In this document: one piece after another, positions 57,890 through 64,000 of the stretch
How the letters are laid out: each line of letters starts with the position of its first letter
Numbering within the stretch: position 1 is the stretch's first letter
Assembly: GCF_963259705.1 (NCBI RefSeq)
Contig: NC_081841.1
Span: 86,379,063 to 86,443,062, forward strand
Length of the DNA stretch: 64,000 bases
Source: Myotis daubentonii
Taxonomy: Eukaryota > Chordata > Mammalia > Chiroptera > Vespertilionidae
Reading direction: 5' to 3'
The notes under the pieces: model-generated
The model's database searches: none
What the model was told of the DNA's origin: nothing
Seen by the model: only the letters and a program-made list of their open reading frames with translations
Program-made: the position numbers and the translations under genes

Positions 57890-58325
57890 TTTACATCCTT
57901 CAACCTACTTTTTCTCTCCTCCAATATGTTCATCACAAAGAAGTCAGAGAAATATTTCAAGAATTCAAAACATCATATTCTGTTTCAAACGCTTCCACAT
58001 CTTCCTATTGTCATTGGGATAAAGCCCTGAGTCCACCTATTAGTCCTGAAAAACCCAAATTTGACCTGCCATTTTGTCTCCAGTGGGTGCCCTTTCCTCT
58101 TGATCACCACATGCAATCAATATAGATGGCTTTTCACATCTTTGAAGGCATCATGCTATTTCCTATTCCACAGACTTTGCACATTCTGTTTTTTTTCTGC
58201 ATAAAACACTTTGACACCTACTCCTGCATTTGCTTAATGAAATCTTACCCACCCATTAGATCTCAGCTTGAATTTCACTTTCTCAAGTTTTCTCTAAGTT
58301 GTCAGAGGGGGTTAAGTCACTCTCA
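57890..58325 (+). repeat. L2 relic
   Basis: 'tcttcctattgtcattggga', 'ccacagactttgcacattctg' and 'ctcagcttgaatttcacttt' followed by 'ctcaagttttctctaag' follow the L2 3' region over about 400 bp, plus strand. Ancient. Confidence 0.65.
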
Positions 58326-58394
58326 CTTTTGCCACCCGCTTCCAATGATCTTGACCATTTTTAGGATTGCTTATAACCCTTATAAAATTTTCTA

Positions 58395-59125
58395 TCCTAC
58401 ATAATAAAAGACTAATATGCAAATAGACTGAAGAGTGGAACAACTGGAACAACCAAAACATCGAACAACCGGTCCCTATGACATGTGCTGACCACCAGCG
58501 GAACATGGTGGGCGTTGGGGGCAGCAGGATGGTGGAGCAGGTGAGCGGGGGTGCCAGACCAAGGTGGGGCACCAGTCACTGTCATTGGGGCAAGCCTCTG
58601 GTGGTTACTGAAAATTCTTTGCTCCTGCATTCCATGGTCCCACCTGGTGCTTCCCCTCTGCTGGTGCCCGAACTGCCACTCACACCCACTGCCAGTGCCA
58701 GCCCCACTTGCACCCACAGCCAGTGCTGGAGCCACCTCTTGCACCCGCTGCCAGTGCCTGGCAGCGGTCCTGATCACTCAGCACCATCAGCGGGTGCGAG
58801 CGGTGGCTGCTGGCCCTATTGCTCCTGAGGGCTTCTCCTCTTCCCCCTGCTCCTGAGGGGCAATCGGGGCAGCAGCCACCGCTTGCACCTGCTGCTGGCA
58901 CTGTCCCCAATCACTCCACTCTGTGAGCTGGTGCGAGTAGGGCCAGGGCTGTCAGCGCATGGGAGCAGCAGCAGGAGCGGAGCTGCCAGAAGGGGACCAG
59001 GGGCCACAGAGGAAGGGGCCAGACAGGGGTGAAGAGGATGGGCCGAGACCCAGCCCTGCGCCTACTGTAGCCTTGCAGCCCACAGTTCCTTTCAAGGTAC
59101 ACAAATTCATGCACTGAGACCCTAG
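58395..59125 (+). mobile_element. HeliBat-type Helitron with GC-rich interior
   Basis: A|TCCTACATAATAAAAGACTA ... ATGCAAATAGACTG at the 5' end; 'acaaattcatgcactgag' and CCCTAG|T at the 3' end. Same subfamily as 2087-2444 but with an extra 350-400 bp GC-rich middle (about 58520-58960) full of 'cactgccagtgcc' words and an imperfect foldback. Overlapping long frames here come from GC-rich composition; no Rep/helicase. Confidence 0.93.
58788..58894. repeat. Long imperfect inverted repeat inside Helitron
   Basis: Arm 58788-58829 (starts CAGCGGGTGCGAGCGGTGG) pairs with 58852-58894 (ends CCACCGCTTGCACCTGCTG); the outer 29 bp match at 26 positions and pairing continues with gaps into 'attgctcctgagg' / 'cctgaggggcaat'. 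Loop about 20 bp. Confidence 0.85.
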
Positions 59126-59950
59126 TTATATTATAAATTCCATGAAGACAAAGGCTGTATCCAATCATTTCATTTGCAGCTCTGTTACATAGGACTGTCT
59201 AATGACTGCTAGAGCTTCATCGATATTTATTGAATTAATGAGGGTATAATTAGTGGGAAAGGGATTCAACATGTATGTAGTTCACATATCAACTAAAGAT
59301 GTCTCATAAGGCTTTGTTTTTAAATTGCTATGGCAAGAACCATCTCTAATCAGGACTAATTTCTTTTTAGGGCTAATTTCTTAAACTGTGCTCCACAACA
59401 TCTTGTCTCATGGCTCACCAAAATAGTTACTTAAATTTTAGTACATATATGGGATATCTTTAACCAGCTTTCATCCCTGTTAATAAATATTCTTCTGCTA
59501 TAAAAATGCATCCACTGATAACTTTGAGACCATGTATAATTACTAATCATGGATGTTGAAAACCTTCTATAATTGTGGTCACTTAGCCCATCTTAGAGGT
59601 GTGCCAATTCTCTTCTGTGTTGGCATTTTATAGCCACAATTCAGAATATTACTGCATATTTCCTGCCCTGTTGTTCTCTGCAATATCTCCCGTTTCTGAT
59701 AATATGTCATCTCAAACAAAAGTTTCAAATTTCACCAGATTAGTCTAGAGAAAATTTTGTCTCTGCAGGTAGGTCAAATAAATAGTTCCTTCCTTGCTCA
59801 GCTCCCTCATGAAGCTACACACCTTTTTCACTTTCAGGAAGGAGTCAAATTTCTTAAGGAGTTGCATATCTGCTTTGGTTAATTCCCAAATTTTCAGCCT
59901 GATTCCTATACTATTAACTTTAAAAAACTACTTACATAATTTAAAAAGTG
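59126..59950. other. Unassigned sequence
   Basis: No gene or repeat recognised. Confidence 0.4.
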
Positions 59951-59953
59951 AAA

Positions 59954-60416
59954 CCCTATATAATAAAAGCCCAGCGACTGAAATGGCAGAACAACCAGAG
60001 ACCAGAATGACCACAGCCCCTTGCCCTGGCTGGCCCTGCCCCCCCTCCACCCTGAAAGCAGTTAGGGGTGATTAGGCAGGCAGAGGAGGTTAGGGGTGAT
60101 CAGGCAGGCAGGCGAGTGGTTAGGGCAATCAGGCAGGCAAGTGAGCAGTTAGGGGCAATCAGGCAGGCAGGCAGAGTAGTTAGGGGTGATGAGGCAGGCA
60201 GGCAGGTGAGTGGTTAAAAGCTATCAGTCCCGGATTGTAAGAGGGATGTCCGACTGCAGGTTTAGGCCCAGTCCTGCAGGGATCCCTGTAGGATCGGGCC
60301 TGAACTGTCAGTTGAACATCCCCTGAAAGGTCCTGGATTGTGAGAGGATGCAGGCCGGGCTGAGGGATCCCACCCTCCCCAACCCTGTGCACAAATTTCA
60401 TGGCCCAGGCTTCTAG
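59954..60416 (+). mobile_element. HeliBat-type Helitron with short tandem units
   Basis: 5' end CCCTATATAATAAAAGCCCA (first base changed from T); 3' end GTGCACAAATTTCATGGC then GGCTTCTAG|T. The middle (60057-60226) is a degenerate array of about 32-37 bp units around 'ttaggggtgatcaggcaggc'. Confidence 0.88.
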
Positions 60417-60433
60417 TAGTTACATAAGTTCAT

Positions 60434-60467
60434 GAAAAACAAAACAAAACAAAACAAAACAAAACAG
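60434..60467. repeat. (AAAAC)n microsatellite
   Basis: Perfect AAAAC pentamers just downstream of the Helitron. Confidence 0.97.
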
Positions 60468-60804
60468 ATTTATCTGTTACTTTCTTTAGCCTAGCTCTTT
60501 ATATATTTCTAGGAGTTTTTCTTCAAATTTATCTTCCAATTTCTCCTCTTCATATTTTAATTTTCAAGACTAGCTTTCATTCTATGAATGTTTTTTTTAT
60601 TTTTTTTCCAGTAAGTTCTATGGGCTTTTAATGGATACAGAGCAATATTATATTACCTTCTGTCAAGGGCTCCCAAATATCACCAACAGAGCCTATTAAT
60701 AACACAAAGTTCACCGCTTGCCCCATGACAAAAGAGAACACCACCTTAATAGAGTTTTACACCTCTTGAGGGAGAAGACAAACCAGATTGTATTGGAAAT
60801 TTGA
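60468..60804. other. Unassigned sequence
   Basis: Nothing recognised. Confidence 0.4.
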
Positions 60805-60935
60805 AGTGTGTTTTTTTTTTAATTTTTTGTTTAAAGTATTACATATGTCTCCTTTTCCCTCCATCAACCTCTCCCCCGCCTCTTCTACCCCCTGAATCTT
60901 TCTTATTGCCTTCTATTCTCATGTAATTCAATTTC
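60805..60935 (-). mobile_element. L1 3' UTR fragment
   Basis: 'tttgtttaaagtattacata' followed by 'tgtctccttttccctccatc' parallels the 3' UTR end of the minus L1 at 34315 ('gattaaggtattacatatat ...'). Short, 5' truncated. Confidence 0.5.
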
Positions 60936-61894
60936 ATTTCTCAACTATTAATTTTTACAAAAAAGTTTTCTTCTGTCCCTTTCGTTATCTCTGTTTCAAA
61001 TTTTTAGTTGTTTATTTTAATCTCTGTCTTCCTTGCTAGAGGATTTCCTCTCATGTTTGGTTATTGTTGGCTGCCCATTCATCTTTAAGAGACACTGAAA
61101 AGCTGATTGGATGTTCAGTATATGAAGGTAGGCTTGTCCACTTCTGGGCTTCAACACAGAGTGTGTTCTTGCTGAGCAGTTTCACTGAAGAACCAATATT
61201 GAAGACGGTCAACACCTGCAGATTCCTTGCCTTAAAATAGTCAGTTTTCCAGAAAGGAATCCTACATGTCCTGTCTGGAGAAAATAAGAGACTGGCTACC
61301 CATTCATACCTAAGAGAGTCAACAGGGCCCACTGTTGACTCACTTTATCTGAAGACTTTTATAAGAAGACTTTTACTTTGCTCCTCTATATTTATTGTGA
61401 TGCCATTGTCTTCTTCAGTATATGGTGTTTCACCTCATTTTCAACCTTTCTAGAAAATGAACTCTAATCCTCTTCTGGGGTGTAGGGGGTAATTTCCTAC
61501 TGTGAGAAGCATGGGAGCAGATCTTGGGCTTGAGCTACTATTTATATAGATTTTTGAATAGTCATCTCCTTTCAAGACTCAGCTGTGGCCTACCCTGTTT
61601 CAGTGTAACTGGTGTTTCCTGTTCCCAAGCTTTGCTGGGCTTCTGCATTGTGACTAGCTTGTTTCAGAGGTTCTCACCCTTCTGGACTAAGATTTAGCTT
61701 TCTTTGGTCTGTTAAATCAGTCATAACTTGTCTATTTGACTCTCAGCTTCTAAAACTTAGTTATCACTTTTGCCCTATGTACATAGTCCTTGTTGTTTTT
61801 TACCATTTTTAAAATATTTTTGTATTAGTATGGTTTTAAGAGAGATTACAGAAGTTTATAATCAATCAACCATATTTGATCAGAACTTTGTAAT
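60936..61894. other. Unassigned sequence
   Basis: No gene recognised; the 93-codon minus frame 61051-61332 has no domain known to me. Confidence 0.4.
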
Positions 61895-62230
61895 TTAATT
61901 TTTATTGAGACATAGTTGACATATAACATTATATCAGTTTCAGGTGTACAACATAAAGATTTTTATATTTGAATACATTACAAAATGATCATTGCAATGA
62001 GACTAATTAACATTCATCACCACACACAGTTTAAAATTTTTTCCCTTGTGATAAGAACTTTTAAGATCTACTCTCTAAGCAACTTTCCAATATACATTTA
62101 ATTAACTATAGTCACCATGCTGTACATTACAGCCCTATGACTTATTTATTTTATAACCAGAGGTTTATACCTTCTAATCACCTTCACCCAATTGTAACTT
62201 GATTTTTTACACAATTCTTATTAGACTTAT
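61895..62230 (-). mobile_element. Old L1 3' UTR fragment
   Basis: 'tattgagacatagttgacat', 'tttcaggtgtacaacataaag', 'aaaatgatcattgcaatgag', 'accatgctgtacattacag' and 'aaccagaggtttatacctt' are the reversed L1MA/MB-type 3' UTR, in order. Confidence 0.7.
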
Positions 62231-62439
62231 ACCAATAAATTTACTTAATCCTGGGCATGCCAAATTCTATTTTAAATATCTGAATTTCAAAAAGGCAAAG
62301 AAGGCCAATCTCACAGTTATTTCTAGAATTTTCCTCTAAGTGATGATATTCACAGAACCATCATTGTTTGTCCATATCAGACTATGCTTGGCAACATCAG
62401 GTCCAAACTACTTGCAAACTAAACAACATACTTATAAAT

Positions 62440-63430
62440 AATCAATGAGTAAAAGAGGAAATCTATAGGTAAATAAGAAATACATTACATTGAATGAAAA
62501 TTAAAGTATAACATATTATATTTTGTGGGATGCTATTAACAAAATGCTAAGAGGGAAATTTATAGCACTAAATATTGAAAATTAACATTCTAAGTTCCCA
62601 TCTCAGGAAACTATAAAATGAAAGCAAGATGAATCCAAATTGAAACAGATGGAAGGACATAGTAAACATCATCAAAAATCAATGAAATTGAAAACATAAA
62701 AAATAGGATATATCAATAAAACAAACAGATGGTTCTTTGAAAAGATCAATAAAATTGATAAAACTCTAGCAAGACTGAAAAAGAGAAAAAGAGAGAAGAC
62801 ACAAATTACCAATATCAGGAATAAAATAGGAGTTATTACAAACCCTGATGACACCAAAAGGATAATAAGGAAATCCTACTGACAACTCAACCCACATATA
62901 TTTGAAAATGTCACTCAAAAAAGCACAAATGATCACAATTCTCCCAAAATGAATTAGATCATTTGAATATACATATAGCTGTTAAGTAAATTATATTTGT
63001 CATTTAAAAACTCCTGAAAAAGAAACCTCCAGGCACAAATGCGTTAATGGAGAATTGTACCAAACATTAAAGAATAACAACAACTCTACACACTGTTCTA
63101 GAAAATAGAAAAAGTGAAAATACTTCCATTTTATTTAATGAAGCCACTATCATTCTGATAACAAAATCAGAGAAAAATAGTAAAAATCAAAGAAACTAGA
63201 GACCAATATTCCTCATAATTATAAACTAATTCTGAATAAAATGTTAGCCAACTATTTGTGAAGAAATTATACACCATTTTCAATAGGATTTATTTGAATA
63301 TACAAGGCTACTTTAACATTCAAACATCAATCACTGTAACTCACTATGAAACAGGCTCAAGGGAAAAATTCACATGACTATATAAATTGATGCCAAAAAA
63401 AACTTCCCGTGAAATTCAACAACAGTGCAT
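62440..63430 (+). mobile_element. Old L1 ORF2 internal fragment
   Basis: 'tttgtgggatgctattaac', 'gagggaaatttatagcacta', 'ttctttgaaaagatcaataa', 'aaactctagcaagactgaa' and 'accaatattcctcataatt' match ORF2 between endonuclease and reverse transcriptase. Stops and indels throughout. It is opposite in orientation to the neighbouring fragment, so they are separate copies. Confidence 0.85.
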
Positions 63431-63494
63431 TAAAACAACAACAAAAACAAACAAACACCACCAACAAAAATAAACTTTCAGAAAACTAGCATAG

Positions 63495-63835
63495 TGGGTA
63501 TATTAGTTTGCTAGGGCTACATACTAAGTACATATCACAAACTGAGTGGCTTAACCTACAAACATTTATTGTCTTACTAGAGGCCCGATGCACAAAATTT
63601 GTGCAAGAGTAGGCCTTCCTTCCCCCGGCTGCTGGCACCAGCTTTCCTCTAGCAGCCAGGGCCCAGGCTAGCTTCCCTCTGGCCGCCTGCAAGCACCTAG
63701 GACCTGGGCTTCCCTCTGGCTCCAGCTTCGTCTGGGAGGACATCTGGAATGACGTCCAGAAGGATGTCTGGTCTAATTAGCATATTACCCTTTTATTATT
63801 ATAGATAGTTCTGGAGGCTAGACATCATCAATCAG
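63495..63835 (+). repeat. Ancient mammalian repeat split by a Helitron
   Basis: 'gtttgctagggctacatact', 'cacaaactgagtggctta' and 'aaacatttattgtctta' lie left of the Helitron and 'agttctggaggctagacatc' right of it. Read together, they give the usual order of the same old repeat family as 9375-9785. Confidence 0.6.
63577..63805 (-). mobile_element. HeliBat-type Helitron, short, reverse orientation
   Basis: Left end A|CTAGAGGCCCGATGCACAAA with the hairpin 'tgcacaaaatttgtgca' (63589-63605); right end ATTAGCATATTACCC ... TATTATTATAGA|T, complement of the TC 5' end. The interior has decayed 'cttccctctggc' units. Confidence 0.93.
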
Positions 63836-64000
63836 CAATTTTCAACCTTTTTCTGACAAAAAAAAAGGTATAATTTGGATTCATTCACACAGGACAACTA
63901 TGTTGTGTTGGCTTTTGTCATTTTTTTTATTTGACAATCTAAGGGAAAAGAGGTCAAGTGTTGTATGTTTTAAAAATTCTTACCTCAGGGTTGTTTCTTT
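63836..64000. other. Unassigned end of window
   Basis: 'atcaatcagcaattttcaacc' may start another hAT-type end cut by the window edge, but evidence is slight. Confidence 0.25.

Noticed and set aside
58412..59168. Several overlapping frames of 76-121 codons
   Set aside because: All are within the GC-rich middle of a Helitron, open on both strands at once, without a recognisable domain.

Overview
This is vertebrate nuclear DNA, almost certainly from a vesper bat (family Vespertilionidae). Three repeat types support this. There are many Ves SINEs: tRNA-derived, with intact A/B boxes and tails ending near AATAAAATATATTTT, several in perfect target-site duplications (TSDs). There are about ten HeliBat-type Helitrons (5' TCCTATATAATAAAAG, 3' hairpin then CTAG, inserted between A and T); among mammals such abundant Helitrons are known from vesper bats. 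There is also a SPIN-type hAT element. I cannot name the genus.

I recognise no functional host protein-coding gene, and no rRNA, tRNA, CRISPR or prokaryotic feature. The window reads as an AT-rich intergenic or intronic tract filled by layers of transposons. The only host-gene-derived sequence I can name is a processed pseudogene of C19orf53 (18050-18650). The other long open frames are transposon relics (L1 ORF1 and ORF2, hAT transposase C-terminus), low-complexity frames, or unassigned.

Layout. 0.9-3.5 kb: L1 3' fragment with a Helitron nested in it. 5.9-8.4 kb: three SINEs and a Helitron-like element holding a perfect 21-bp inverted repeat. 12.8-15.8 kb: a Ves SINE, then an L1-derived element with 5' UTR, near-intact ORF1 and 3' UTR but no ORF2 (half-L1/HAL1 structure). 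18-21 kb: C19orf53 pseudogene, SPIN element, two SINEs with TSDs. 21-32 kb: mostly old or unassigned sequence. 32-35.3 kb: Tigger-type element, MIR, SINE, hAT transposase relic, minus-strand L1. 36.2-37.6 kb: two head-to-tail Helitrons, the first carrying a dimeric 166-bp minisatellite. 39-48.8 kb: SINE pairs, microsatellites, Helitrons, a hAT MITE with a perfect 8-bp TSD, and an old L1. 51-55 kb: L1, SINEs and a Helitron. 57.2-60.4 kb: an L1/HAL1-type element reduced to 5' UTR plus 3' UTR, an L2, and two Helitrons. 60.8-64 kb: L1 fragments and an ancient repeat split by a Helitron.

The elements do not form a pathway; what can be read is their order of insertion. The observations most worth checking are the ORF2-less L1 element and its shorter relative, the minisatellite-bearing Helitron pair, the foldbacks inside Helitrons, and two unassigned frames (26.5-26.9 kb minus; 18.66-18.85 kb plus). 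I found no convincing new biological system.
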